A stretch of 32,736 nucleotides of DNA from Methanophagales archaeon (GCA_021159465.1 JAGGRR010000015.1:1-32736), one strand, 5' to 3'; counted from the stretch's first letter, positions 17,270 through 25,806 are shown. Program-made: numbers and translations. The notes: generated from the sequence alone by a model not told the origin.

Positions 17270-18808
17270 TAACCTTAACTCTTCCATTTTTAGGGTTTAA
17301 CTTTTTGGATATTCCCCCGCTAAACCTTTATTCTTTGATCGGAGATTCTAGCGGATAGAAAACTATGTATAGTGTTATTCCCTATAGGGAATACATGGAG
17401 CAATGGGTTAAGGACTGGGTTAAGAAACAGAGGGAGAGTGGGGAGAAGGGGATCGAGATAAAGAAGCAGGCAAACAGTTATTATGTCTACAGGTCGACGA
17501 CTTACTGGGATAAGAAAGCGAAGAAGAGAAGAAAGAAATCTACATACATAGGGAAGTTAAGCAGGGATGGTTTGAGAGAAAAGAAGGAGAAAAGGGTCAC
17601 TGTAAAGCAGTATGGGAATGCTGTGTTACTTCAGGAGGCTATGAAGGATATTGTTCCTTCTCTCAAGGTATTTGAGAGCTGGGAGGAGATATACGCCCTT
17701 GCGTTGGTGAGAGTTATGGATTACGTCCCTCTGAAGAGGGTTAAGGCTGTGTGGGAGAAACTGTACATGAAGGGTTTATCGCCCAACTTGAACCCCAAGA
17801 AGCTGTCAACAGTGTTGAGAGAAGTCGGATTGGACAGGGAAGGGCAGAATGCTGTCTTCAATCAGTTGATGAAGGGGGAGAGCTTTGTTTATGACTTGAG
17901 CGTAGTTTTCACCAGGTCAGCCATCAATTTCGCTGAAGTGGGGTACAACAAGGACAAGATACACATCCCCCAGATCAACATTGCATTACTATACTCCTCG
18001 GATGGTTTACCGGCGATGATAAAGGCTTTACCCGGTTCAGTCAGAGATATAACTTCAATCTACAATAGTGTGAAGGAGATTGATTCCCACGTAATCCTTA
18101 TGCTGGACAGGGGCTTCTTCTCCATGGGGGTGGTAAAGTTCCTGTTGGACAAAGCATCTTTTGTTATTCCTGCTAGAAGGAATAGCAAGCTTTACGAAGA
18201 AGAAATAGATGTTAAAGACCATTTCTTCTACAGGGAAAGACTCATAAAGTGCGGTAAAACCGGGAAAGAGATTAAAGGTGAAAGGAAAAAGAAGAGCTAC
18301 TACCTCTACCTCTTCGAGGACGTCACCCTGAGAGCTGAAGAGGAAATAACCCTATATAAAAAGCATGATAAAGGCAAAATCAGCAAGGAAGAGATAGAAA
18401 AGGGGTTGAAGAGGGCAGGCAAAATCCTTATCATCTCTGATCTAGATAAAGAACCAAAGGATATCTTCCTGATGTACAAGCAGAGAGAAGGAGTGGAGAA
18501 AGCCTTCGACGTATACAAAAACGTGCTGAACGCAGATAAAATGTATTTACAGGACAATGAGAGCGTATTTGGTCATTTATTTGTGTCCTTCCTTTCTCTT
18601 TACGGATACTGCAAGTTGCAGTGCATGCTGAGAGAGAAAGGAATGCTAAACAAGGTATCTCCCATGGATTTGATGGATGAATATGCCAAAGTCTACAAAG
18701 TGGAATATGGAGACAAAGAACTGATGTCCGAGGTTCCAAAAAAGGTTAGGGAGCTGGACGAGAAACTTGAGTTAAACTTATTCCCTAAATGATGCGGAGT
18801 TAAGGTTA
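17270..18808 (+). mobile_element. IS1634-like insertion sequence, apparently complete
   Basis: The element of about 1.54 kb is bounded by perfect 12-base inverted ends, TAACCTTAACTC at 17270-17281 and GAGTTAAGGTTA at 18797-18808. The similarity continues inward more weakly (TTTAGGG on both sides). It carries one transposase gene filling most of it. I see no clear target duplication at its edges. The right end abuts the interior of a Schlafen-like gene, whose 5' part is missing on the left, so insertion was probably accompanied by deletion. Confidence 0.85.
17365..18792 (+). CDS. IS1634-family transposase (IS4 superfamily DDE)
   Basis: The 475-residue reading frame is uninterrupted. The N-terminal part is basic (YWDKKAKKRRKKSTYIGKL). 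The DDE core is visible as YDLSVVFTRSAIN (first Asp), ILMLDRGFFSMGVVKFLL (second Asp) and QREGVEKAFDVYKNVLNADKM (catalytic Glu with the R/E/K pattern). The length is normal for the family. It is probably functional, in contrast to every other transposase fragment in this window. Confidence 0.92.
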   Translation: MYSVIPYREYMEQWVKDWVKKQRESGEKGIEIKKQANSYYVYRSTTYWDKKAKKRRKKSTYIGKLSRDGLREKKEKRVTVKQYGNAVLLQEAMKDIVPSLKVFESWEEIYALALVRVMDYVPLKRVKAVWEKLYMKGLSPNLNPKKLSTVLREVGLDREGQNAVFNQLMKGESFVYDLSVVFTRSAINFAEVGYNKDKIHIPQINIALLYSSDGLPAMIKALPGSVRDITSIYNSVKEIDSHVILMLDRGFFSMGVVKFLLDKASFVIPARRNSKLYEEEIDVKDHFFYRERLIKCGKTGKEIKGERKKKSYYLYLFEDVTLRAEEEITLYKKHDKGKISKEEIEKGLKRAGKILIISDLDKEPKDIFLMYKQREGVEKAFDVYKNVLNADKMYLQDNESVFGHLFVSFLSLYGYCKLQCMLREKGMLNKVSPMDLMDEYAKVYKVEYGDKELMSEVPKKVRELDEKLELNLFPK

Positions 18809-18811
18809 TAA

Positions 18812-19642
18812 AAGATAAAAGATATAGTAGCAATAGCTAACTCAGGCGGGGGAGCGATAATATTTGGTGTTAATAATCATGGGAAAGCTTCTGAGTATGA
18901 TGTGTCATCTATTTTAGATCTGGATCCTGCGAAAATCACCGATAAAATAGCAAAATACACGAATCAACAATTTTCAGAATTTGAAATAGAAGAATTTAAA
19001 AGAGATGGAAAGAAAATAGCGGTTCTCATAATTTTTGGCGTTTCTTTGCCAATGATTTTTACTAGACCTGGAACATATAACATAGACGGCGGACGCCAAA
19101 AAACAGTTTTCAGTAAAGGAACGATATACTTTAGACACGGAGCTAAAAGTGAGCCAGGAGATTCTAATGATTTATCAAGAGTTATTGAAGGAAGACTTGA
19201 GGAGATCAGAAAATCATGGTTAAGTGGTGTCAGAAAAGTTGTGAGTGCTCCTATTGGGCACGTAGTCCAAGTATTACCCCCAGACGTAAAAATGTCTATA
19301 CGTTCTGATGCGATACCAGTGAGAATAACAAACAACAAAGAAGCCCCTGCTTATAAATTAGAAACCCCAGATAGTACCTACCCATACAGACAAAAGGAAG
19401 TAATAGAAAACGTGAACAAGAAACTAAGAGGCAAAAAGATAGTCAATCAATATGATATTTTATGCGTTAGAAGAGTTTACGGAATAAATGAGTTAAGACC
19501 TGATTTTTATTATAAACCCAAATATGGAGGGCCTCAATATAGTGAAGAATTTGTTGATTGGTTGGTTGAGTCCTATGAAAATGATCCCTCATTTTTTGAT
19601 ACGGCGAGAAAGAAAAAGAAGTATTATGAAAGTAGAAGATAA
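18812..19642 (+). pseudogene. 5'-truncated Schlafen/AlbA_2-type ATP-binding protein
   Basis: The frame opens at the IS edge with KIKDIVAIANSGGGAIIFGV, the central part of the AlbA_2 (divergent AAA_4) domain. It continues through TKGTIYFRHG-like sequence (FSKGTIYFRHGAKSEPGD), then a C-terminal region (RPDFYYKPKYGGPQYSEEFV) to a lysine-rich end, with no frameshifts. The N-terminal strand and helix before the motif are gone, removed by the IS1634-like element. A GTG at 18902 could give a 246-residue product, but that product would lack the motif. Such domains occur in defence- and nucleic-acid-related proteins. An attC-like site follows 28 bases after the stop. Confidence 0.75.
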
Positions 19643-19670
19643 ATATGTTTGCTTAAGTATATCTGGCACG

Positions 19671-19762
19671 GCGTATAACAGAGCGTATCTGACTTCGGTG
19701 CTTCGCACCTCTACCAAAATTCTCCTTCGGGAAACTTCAGATACGCTCGAAACGTTATACGC
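19671..19762 (+). repeat. attC-like recombination site 1
   Basis: A nested palindrome has outer arms GCGTATAAC (19671-19679) and GTTATACGC (19754-19762). The inner arms GAGCGTATCTGA (19681-19692) and TCAGATACGCTC (19737-19748) are exact over 12 bases. Unequal spacers (1 versus 5 bases) and a 44-base central region lie between. The order R''-L''-L'-R', the right-hand G-TTATAC core and the position just after a stop codon fit integron attC sites. The core deviates at one position from the usual GTTRRRY. A plain hairpin of another kind is the alternative. Confidence 0.55.
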
Positions 19763-19897
19763 AATCATGGAGTAAGAGCGTTTGGTAAGGTTGCTATACT
19801 ATTAATATATTATTAAAACTACTAGGCTAACAGGTGATGAAGTCCACCTTTAACCGCTTTCAAAAGCTGATGACTTCTGAAACTATAAGTATCGACT

Positions 19898-20722
19898 ATG
19901 TATGTTGATGTGGTTAAGGAGCGGACTATTAATTACGTAACCAGATGTAGGTGTGTAGAGGGTGGATTTTGTTTTTATAGATTAGAAGAACCGAATGCTT
20001 CAGATACCTATTATGCATTATCTATCCTGAATTTATTGGGTATTGACATTGAAGACGATGATACCGTGTTCTATCTGAAAAATCTACAAAAAAAAGATGG
20101 ATCATATAGCAGTATTTACTCAGCGTATTATTCAATTAAGAGTTTATTATTGTTAAACGAAAAGCCGATATCGAGTCCAAGAGCATATATCCTAAATAAC
20201 ATCAATTTTTATAATGTTAATAAACTACCAGTTGAAGTTATTTCAATTTTTAAACCCTTGTGGTATCTGATGGATTTGTGCTTCAGACTAAAAATTGAAC
20301 TGGATGACAAACTTAAGAGAGATTTAATAAATTTTGTTCTCACTTTCAGGAATGACGATAACGGTTTTGGAAATACTAATTCTACGCTTATTGAAACTTT
20401 TCAAGCATTATCGATTCTGAACTGGTTGGATTATGAAATAGATTCTTTAGGGGTTAAATCGTACATTAAACGCTGTGAAAGCCCTGTTTATGGCTTCGTG
20501 AATGTACCCAACACCGCACCTTCGTTCATTGAACATATACATGCCGGAGTAATGACGAGTAATTTATTAGATTATAAGCCACATTACATATCTCAATGTG
20601 TTAAATTTATAATGGGATGTCAAAATAACAATGGAGGATTCTCAAGAGGGTCGATTGGAATATCTACATTAGAGTATACATATTATGCTATTGAATCGTT
20701 GGCTAATTTATCAATTAGTTGA
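19898..20722 (+). CDS. Prenyltransferase / squalene-cyclase fold (alpha-alpha toroid) protein
   Basis: The 274-residue protein has at least three toroid repeats of the prenyltransferase beta-subunit type: GGFCFYRLEEPNASDTYYALSI (residues about 22-43), NGFGNTNSTLIETFQALSIL (about 160) and NNGGFSRGSIGISTLEYTYYA (about 245). The pattern is GGF, then an acidic or Thr residue, then YYA. No DxDD cyclase motif or full zinc site is obvious, so I do not assign a reaction. The gene is AT-rich relative to the core genes. It is bracketed by two attC-like sites, with its stop 76 bases before the second. That is the layout of an integron cassette. Confidence 0.75.
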   Translation: MYVDVVKERTINYVTRCRCVEGGFCFYRLEEPNASDTYYALSILNLLGIDIEDDDTVFYLKNLQKKDGSYSSIYSAYYSIKSLLLLNEKPISSPRAYILNNINFYNVNKLPVEVISIFKPLWYLMDLCFRLKIELDDKLKRDLINFVLTFRNDDNGFGNTNSTLIETFQALSILNWLDYEIDSLGVKSYIKRCESPVYGFVNVPNTAPSFIEHIHAGVMTSNLLDYKPHYISQCVKFIMGCQNNNGGFSRGSIGISTLEYTYYAIESLANLSIS

Positions 20723-20798
20723 AATATATCTATTCCTCCATGACTCTTCGTCACTTCGTGCCTCGCCCCGTTGTACTCTCCTCCTTTCTGTCGTCTGG

Positions 20799-20878
20799 GC
20801 GTATAACAGGTGCGTATGCGGTTCGCTTCGCTCATCCAAACCCTTACGGGCTTCGCATACCTACCAAACATTAGGCGA
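20799..20878 (+). repeat. attC-like recombination site 2
   Basis: The left arm GCGTATAAC (20799-20807) is identical to that of site 1. The inner arms GGTGCGTATGCG (20809-20820) and the complement of CGCATACCTACC pair with two mismatches. The right core reads ATTAGGC (20870-20876) and does not match the left arm. In an integrated cassette the last six bases of the right core come from the next cassette, so this mismatch is what insertion would give. Confidence 0.5.
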
Positions 20879-20902
20879 AATGCTATCTAAGGAGTGGAGG
20901 TT

Positions 20903-21350
20903 ATGACAACAGATACCAGAGAGAAGCTACTCGAGGCGAGGTACTTCTTGGAACAAATGAAGGAGAGACAATCTGACCAAGATGCTTTCAAATACAATCT
21001 TAGTGCATTCTTGGCTGCAGCTCGGAGTGTGACTTTGATTATGCAAAAGGAATTTGCAAGGCTCCTGGCTTTAAAAATTGGTACGCTGAGAAACAGTCTA
21101 AGATGCAAAGCGACAAGACCATGAGACTTTTGAATGATAAACGAGTGATGACAATAATTCACCAACAGCCTGTTCGGTCTCATGCTCATGTTAATATAAG
21201 AAGCAGCGAGCACATCACATTAGTGAAAGCATCTCAATCGTCATCACCCGCGCCAACGGCACTGTTGAAAGATGGGAATCAAAGCCGACGCCACCACCTG
21301 CACCTGTTAAAACCAATGTGACAACGGAATGGCGATGGTATTTTAATGAA
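20903..21350 (+). pseudogene. Frameshifted, 3'-truncated gene of unknown family
   Basis: It starts well: GGAGGTT lies just before an ATG (20903), with MTTDTREKLLEARYFLEQM and on to LTLIMQKEFA-like sequence (VTLIMQKEFA). Near 21060 the sensible frame changes (KAPGFKNWYAEKQSKMQSDK). It changes again near 21230 (ISIVITRANGTVERWESKP and PTPPPAPVKTNVTTEWRWYF). The end is cut by a degenerate IS at about 21351. I do not recognise a function. The three pieces read as one protein of about 150 residues. Confidence 0.65.
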
Positions 21351-22205
21351 TAACCTCCCCTCAAAGTACCTACAATCTTGAAGCCATTGGTTCTGGAAAA
21401 GCAAAAGAACCGCAAGCAGGCTGAAAATACCCGATGTAGAACGGTTTATAGACATAATGAGACTCATTATGGTTGCAGATCTCTTTGAAATGAGCTATTC
21501 CGATTTTATATCGGAATTAAAAGATAATGAGAAGCTGAAAACATTTATGGGTGTAAGAAAAATACAAATGGTCTTATTACCCCTCTGAAGGGTATTATGT
21601 TGGTTTTAAGCTGATCGTTGCGATAGACGCCGAGAATTACGAGCTATCAGGTTATGAACTCTACGATGGATGCCCGAATGGTGCAATTATACTTATTCCA
21701 CTCATTGAAAAGCTACACATACACAGCGCGAAAAAGATGAGTATGTGCGATGTAATCATCTGTGATATGGGTTCTAACTCAATGAAGAATTATATCACCA
21801 CCATTAATCGATTTTTCGTTATTACAATCATTTATATTTATCCAGGGATGAATACAAATATGAGTAAGATTGATGCAAATCTCGTTCCACCGCTCGATAT
21901 ATGATATGGGCTGGAAAGGGTTATTTGCTTGACATTTGGAATAAGATCAGATCAGATCTGGCAAGAATTCCTTGGGCTAATCGAGAAGTGGGAAACGTTC
22001 AAAGAAAAACGGAGCAGAATCGTGGTATTATCCGATATTGTGAAAAATACGCTTGAATTGAAGCGTTTGCATCAATATACAGGTAGAAGTATTGAAAAGA
22101 GAGTGTGTCGTATCTTCTATTTAGCTTTCTACCTCATACAGTTGTCTAAAGGCATGGAGATAAGTGCGAGAGAGCTTGTTTATTGGTGAGTGGAGGAGGG
22201 AGTTA
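21351..22205 (+). mobile_element. Degenerate DDE insertion sequence, copy 1
   Basis: The element has TAACCTCCCC near the left edge and the near-complement GAGGGAGTTA at the right. Transposase pieces lie in several frames: IPDVERFIDIMRLIMVADLF and SYSDFISELKDNEKLKTFMG (21425-21570), then GFKLIVAIDAENYELSGYEL with SMCDVIICDMGSNSMKNY (21600-21800), then FGIRSDQIWQEFLGLIEKWE to the C-terminal ARELVYW stop (21935-22189). The segment between the first and second piece is deleted, and there are several shifts. It is not functional. The N-terminal piece resembles that of the IS at the window edges (ISEL, FxGV), suggesting the same broad IS4/IS5-type superfamily. It interrupts the genes on both sides. 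Confidence 0.75.
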
Positions 22206-22295
22206 CCAGGAATAATCTCTGTCGGTGAGTCGGTAATAGACCATGCCAACGAGTATTGCAATTGCAGCCGAGTACACCCAGTGTTCGAAGAGCAT
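22203..22295 (-). pseudogene. N-terminal fragment of a membrane-bound YdjM-like hydrolase
   Basis: The 30-codon frame starts MLFEHWVYSAAIAILVGMVY and ends YRLTDRDYSW then stop, exactly where the IS begins. The sequence looks like the first membrane segment of archaeal LexA-binding/YdjM-type (DUF457-like) metal-dependent hydrolases, which continue for more than 150 residues after DYSW. The stop codon is supplied by the IS edge. It sits just after the DUF1616 gene on the same strand, so the two were probably an operon. The family call is from memory of the motif and is tentative. Confidence 0.5.
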
Positions 22296-22309
22296 AGCAT
22301 ATTACCTGT

Positions 22310-23218
22310 TTATTGGACATCAACCCAGAGGTGAAGTGAACGATACACCTCTCCCCTAATTTCTCCTTTTCCGTAAACGCTTTTGCTAAAAGGGTTTTTG
22401 TATAATAAGAACTCTAACTTCTGATCTTTTCCCTTTTTCTTCGCCTTGAACGTAAAAGGGCTTTCCCATGTCTCATTATGCATTAACTCAATGCTCTTCC
22501 CGCTTATAACTTCTCCATTAAGTTTCACTTCCAGCCAGTATGATACATTAGCATATTCGTGATTCACAACGCCTATAATAACTTTGCCCTCTTCTCCTAC
22601 TTTTAGATTTGTGGGATAATCACTTGCCGTTCCATTTGGACCGAGGATATAGAACTCAGTGAACTTCTCACCTTCTTTGGGCGTTGCTATCACGTAAACG
22701 GTCATGGAGATTGCAAGTACAATTGAAATGATCAGAAAGACCGATAACATCTTATCTATTTTCGTATCAGTGGCTTTAAACGGTTCTTTCATGCTTTTGA
22801 AGAATTTTGCAATGTGGGGCTCAACCACAAACCTATCCCTTTCTGGAATCATGCTTCTCCTTGCATACACACCTAAGGCAAGTGAAACAGTGAATACTGA
22901 AAGAACGATAAGAACAGGTATCAAACGTATTCCAAATGGCGTGTAGTTCAATGCCAAACCCAACAGGGGGGTAATTGCTATACTCAATCCAAAGCTTAGT
23001 GCAATATGCTCTATCGCATCCAGATCATCTCTTCGTGTGAATAATGCAGCGATTAAAGCGTAGCCGGGTAGGAAGAGAACCAGGGGTAAACCAAAGATGA
23101 CCCTTATTGGCGAAATTTCGGTTAGGGGTGAGATTAGTACGAATAAAATGCATAAAAGGGTGAAGGGGACAACGAGTGCGAGGTCGTTTGGGAAGTGTTT
23201 GAGTGTGTTTGACTTCAT
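22310..23218 (-). CDS. DUF1616 family membrane protein
   Basis: The 302-residue protein has four N-terminal membrane segments (LALVVPFTLLCILFVLI; VIFGLPLVLFLPGYALIAAL; IALSFGLSIAITPLLGLAL; LIPVLIVLSVFTVSLALGVY). A fifth follows near 190 (VFLIISIVLAISMTVYVI), and then an extracellular beta-rich domain (EFYILGPNGTASDYPTNLKV). This is the DUF1616 layout found in methanogens, sometimes beside surface-glycosylation genes. I chose ATG 23218, with GAGG upstream. The frame is open further upstream, but that part belongs to a decayed neighbour. Function is unknown. Confidence 0.85.
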   Translation of the reverse strand: MKSNTLKHFPNDLALVVPFTLLCILFVLISPLTEISPIRVIFGLPLVLFLPGYALIAALFTRRDDLDAIEHIALSFGLSIAITPLLGLALNYTPFGIRLIPVLIVLSVFTVSLALGVYARRSMIPERDRFVVEPHIAKFFKSMKEPFKATDTKIDKMLSVFLIISIVLAISMTVYVIATPKEGEKFTEFYILGPNGTASDYPTNLKVGEEGKVIIGVVNHEYANVSYWLEVKLNGEVISGKSIELMHNETWESPFTFKAKKKGKDQKLEFLLYKNPFSKSVYGKGEIRGEVYRSLHLWVDVQ

Positions 23219-23233
23219 CTTAAACTGCCTCAT

Positions 23234-23445
23234 ATTTTTGTTCTTCCATTCTCTTATAATCATGGAATTTGTAGTTCTCAATCCATTCTTTTCCTGGATG
23301 TCGTATGCTTCCCAGATGCTTATTCCGGCTTGCTCTGCAAGATAGCCCAAGTGCATTCACCACTTTTAAAATCTTCATATAGCTCCATAAGTTTCTGTTC
23401 AAATCCCCTCACCATAAACTCTCCTACCATTTCCGATTCCCACAC
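23234..23445 (-). pseudogene. Frameshifted small antitoxin-like gene
   Basis: From GTG 23445 (or ATG 23415) the frame reads MVRGFEQKLMELYEDFKSGE. After a one-base shift near 23355 it continues GYLAEQAGISIWEAYDIQEK with NGLRTTNS. The second part resembles the UPF0175-type helix-turn-helix antitoxin end (LAEQAGIS...). After the shift it runs in frame into the DUF1616 gene. Another reading after the shift ends WIENYKFHDYKRMEEQKYEAV-like; I prefer the first. No toxin partner is intact nearby. Confidence 0.45.
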
Positions 23446-23509
23446 ATTCTTCTCTCCTTATTTCTCGCATATTCACTCCAGAACATCTTTTATTTCAGGC
23501 ATCACACGC

Positions 23510-23534
23510 TTTTTCTTTTTAGGAAAAAGAAAAA
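23510..23534. terminator. AT-only hairpin, possible terminator
   Basis: An 11-base perfect stem, TTTTTCTTTTT with AAAAAGAAAAA, encloses an AGG loop. On the minus strand it lies downstream of the DUF2283-like pseudogene, with U-rich sequence in the transcript, consistent with transcript end formation. The stem has only two G-C pairs, so it is weak. Confidence 0.35.
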
Positions 23535-23574
23535 CAATGGGAATGTTTTTTAGAGACAGTTTCTTATTTTCCCA

Positions 23575-23797
23575 TTATGTCCAATCTGTTATCCTGTTCA
23601 AATATTTCAATATTTCGCCAAACAAGTTTCTCCTCGCCCTCCATAACTCTATTTCCACTATGTTCTTTTTCTCATCATACGCCACGAACAAATCCTAGCT
23701 GACTTCGGTGGTATTCTCAATATCCCCCTCCTTTATCAACAAATATAGGAATACCCGAATCTGGATCATATCTAACCTTCATCTGATTCTCACTCAT
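23575..23797 (-). pseudogene. Decayed DUF2283 family gene
   Basis: Read on the minus strand with two compensating shifts, the sequence gives MSENQMKVRYDPDSGI, then YLLIK and GDIENTTEVS. After an in-frame TAG comes DLFVAYDEKKNIVEIELWRA and a short end LNRITDWT. The pattern of a first strand with YD, an acidic turn, then VAYDE-x-VEIE is that of the about 70-residue DUF2283 proteins, often found with toxin-like partners. Shifts near 23760 and the stop make it non-functional. Confidence 0.55.
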
Positions 23798-23916
23798 CTT
23801 CGCCGCTCCTTCCTCCTTCCTCCCTCCAATTATTTCCATCCTTGATGTATCTATAACCGTAACTACTTTAATTCCTTTTCCTGGCGAAAATCGTCACAAG
23901 TATGTCACAAGTATAA

Positions 23917-24862
23917 ATGCAATGCCGTGACTGCGGTCATGGGTTCACCGCAAAGGACGCGGAATGCCTCAAAAGGGTAGATTCGGCGTGAATCTACCTG
24001 TATATCTGATAATGTTGAAATTTAGCCTCCGCGGTGTTCTTCTTCTTCGCAGAATCAAAGATTTTGCTTTCCATCTCAATGCCTTTGTGATCACACCTAA
24101 GGGCATTCAAGATGTATCCTCCGTGTAGGAGCAGCCTGCAAGACTGTCTATCTCCAGAATATCAATAAAATCAGAAATGCAAGGTGGATTTATATGGACG
24201 TGACGGGAATGCGGGTTCTCAATAAAAACTACTGGCTCTGGACTTTCAGGACGCCTGATGACGAAGTGGTGGTAGCGATCAGACCGTCGAGGGGTGAGGA
24301 CGTTTTACGTGAATTTTTCGGCTTGGACATCAATGGTGCGGGTGTTGTCGATGGCTGGCGTGCCTATAATCATCCCTGTCATACAGCGATGCTGGGCGCA
24401 CCTGATAAGGGAAGTAGACACGTTCGTTGAACAACCAGGGGTAAGGAGCTGTCAGAAGCCTTTCATAAAAAATTCAAGGTGCTAAAAGAGTTCCTCGGTA
24501 AAGACCTATCGGCATCCATGGAAGAGCGGAAACGGCAGAAAGAAGTGAGGGATAGCGAAATGGCAGATGGCAAAGCATTTTGATCAAACTTTCCTGAAGT
24601 TTGAATCAGGAATGGTCTGGGGGAACTGGTATACGTGCATGCTTTATCCATGTATGGAGTCAACAAACAATCTCAGTGAGCAGTTTATCAGGGAGCATGT
24701 GCTCATGCGGACGATCATGGGTATTTTTAGATTCGGAGATCGGTGCCGATGCCGAATATTACCAATACATCGCTTCCGTCTTCGCCACGTGACGGTTACA
24801 GGGAAAAGATGTCTACGACGAACCCAAAAAATTGCTCGTTAATGTGCTTTGTTTGAAGTGGG
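23917..24862 (+). pseudogene. IS66-like transposase pseudogene
   Basis: Pieces in order, in changing frames: a zinc-knuckle MQCRDCGHGFTAKDAECLKR (23917), RFGVNLPVYLIMLKFSLRGV and RRIKDFAF (about 23985-24070), YMDVTGMRVLNKNYWLWTFR to GAGVVDGWRAYN (24194-24370; first and second Asp), VIQRCWAHLIREVDTF, LSEAFHKKFKVLKEFLGKD, and ESTNNLSEQFIREHVLMRTI (24655-24715; the IS66 TNN...E region), then YYQYIASVFAT. At least five frameshifts or stops. No terminal repeats are obvious. The order of motifs identifies the DDE_Tnp_IS66 type. Confidence 0.75.
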
Positions 24863-24992
24863 CTATACAATTACTAAGAATGATTTGCGGGACAGGCTCA
24901 TTGAATTAAAAATAGCAGGAGGTTGCTTGAATGGGCAGAGAAACATATTGAACTTTAATTTAATTGCAATATAATAAAGAGAATTCATAGAG

Positions 24993-25463
24993 ATGAAACT
25001 GAGAGATAAAGACAGATGTATTTTACGGACATTAATAGAGAACGGCAGGCTATCTTATTCCGAGGTTGGTAGGAGATGCGGGATAAGCAGGCAGGTAGCT
25101 TTTGAACGAGTACAGAAGTTGTGCTCAGAGGGTATAATTAAGGGCTTCTCCGTATGTGTGGATGCTGATAAGCTGGGATTTGAGTTTATGGCTTACGTAC
25201 TGCTGATTGTGAAGCCTGAAGAGCGACTGAGGAACGAATTGGCGGAGTTCCTGCGTCGAAGCAAGAATGTAAGGCGGATCCAACTACTATTTGGGCGCTT
25301 TGACTTCTTCCTCGAGCTCCTGTTCAGAGATAAGAAGGAGATGACGGAGTTCATAAGGCGAATGCACTCATTTGGTGCTGTTGAGAGGACAGAGACGTTC
25401 ATCGTCTACCAGACGGTGAAGGATACACCCGAAGACCCTTTCTTAGAATGCCTGGGTAAGTGA
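24993..25463 (+). CDS. Lrp/AsnC-family transcriptional regulator
   Basis: The 156-residue protein starts with a winged helix-turn-helix (DKDRCILRTLIENGRLSYSE, then VGRRCGISRQVAFERVQKL, residues 5-45). The effector-binding RAM/AsnC_trans_reg domain follows (AYVLLIVKPEERL, and VRRIQLLFGRFDFFLELLFR). Length and order are standard. It stands between two dead transposable elements with no coherent operon, so its targets cannot be inferred. Cysteines in the first domain (CILR, CGIS, CSEG, CVDA) are more frequent than usual. The reading frame is clean, so it is likely functional. Confidence 0.9.
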   Translation: MKLRDKDRCILRTLIENGRLSYSEVGRRCGISRQVAFERVQKLCSEGIIKGFSVCVDADKLGFEFMAYVLLIVKPEERLRNELAEFLRRSKNVRRIQLLFGRFDFFLELLFRDKKEMTEFIRRMHSFGAVERTETFIVYQTVKDTPEDPFLECLGK

Positions 25464-25552
25464 TCAGGATCATATTTGTGCTCTTATTACAATTTCTGCA
25501 ATTCTATTCATTTCATTCCTTTGTATCGACACATCTAAAAACTTAATGGAAG

Positions 25553-25796
25553 AACTGAAATGAAACCAGCTCTGGAAGAGCAAAGAAGACGGCAAGCAGG
25601 CTGAAAAATACCCGATGTAGAACGGTATCGCGAAGAATGCGCCTTGTTTGAAACGTTTGCATCAATATACAGTCAGAAGTGTTGAAAAAAGTGGGTGTGT
25701 CGTACCTTCCTTTTAGCTTCCTACCTCATACATCTGGCGAAAGGCATAGGGATAGGTGTAAGAGAGCTTGCTTATTGGTGACGGGAGAGTGGGTTA
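25553..25796 (+). mobile_element. Internally deleted copy 2 of the degenerate IS
   Basis: The first about 75 bases match copy 1 (shared CAAGCAGGCTGAAAA and CCCGATGTAGAACGGT, compare 21410-21440). After a short bridge it jumps to the C-terminal part (AACGTTTGCATCAATATACA, compare 22062) and runs to the shared end (ARELVYW-like coding, then GGGTTAC). About 600 bases present in copy 1 are missing, giving a short, non-coding, MITE-like derivative. Extra shifts exist. Confidence 0.7.
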
Positions 25797-25806
25797 CTAT
25801 TTATTT

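Noticed and set aside
21929-22189. Intact small gene of 86 codons
   Set aside because: Its sequence continues the broken transposase upstream and is repeated in part at 25650-25780; it is the C-terminal remnant of an IS.
24194-24430. Intact 78-residue protein
   Set aside because: It is one piece of the IS66-like transposase, ended by a frameshift.
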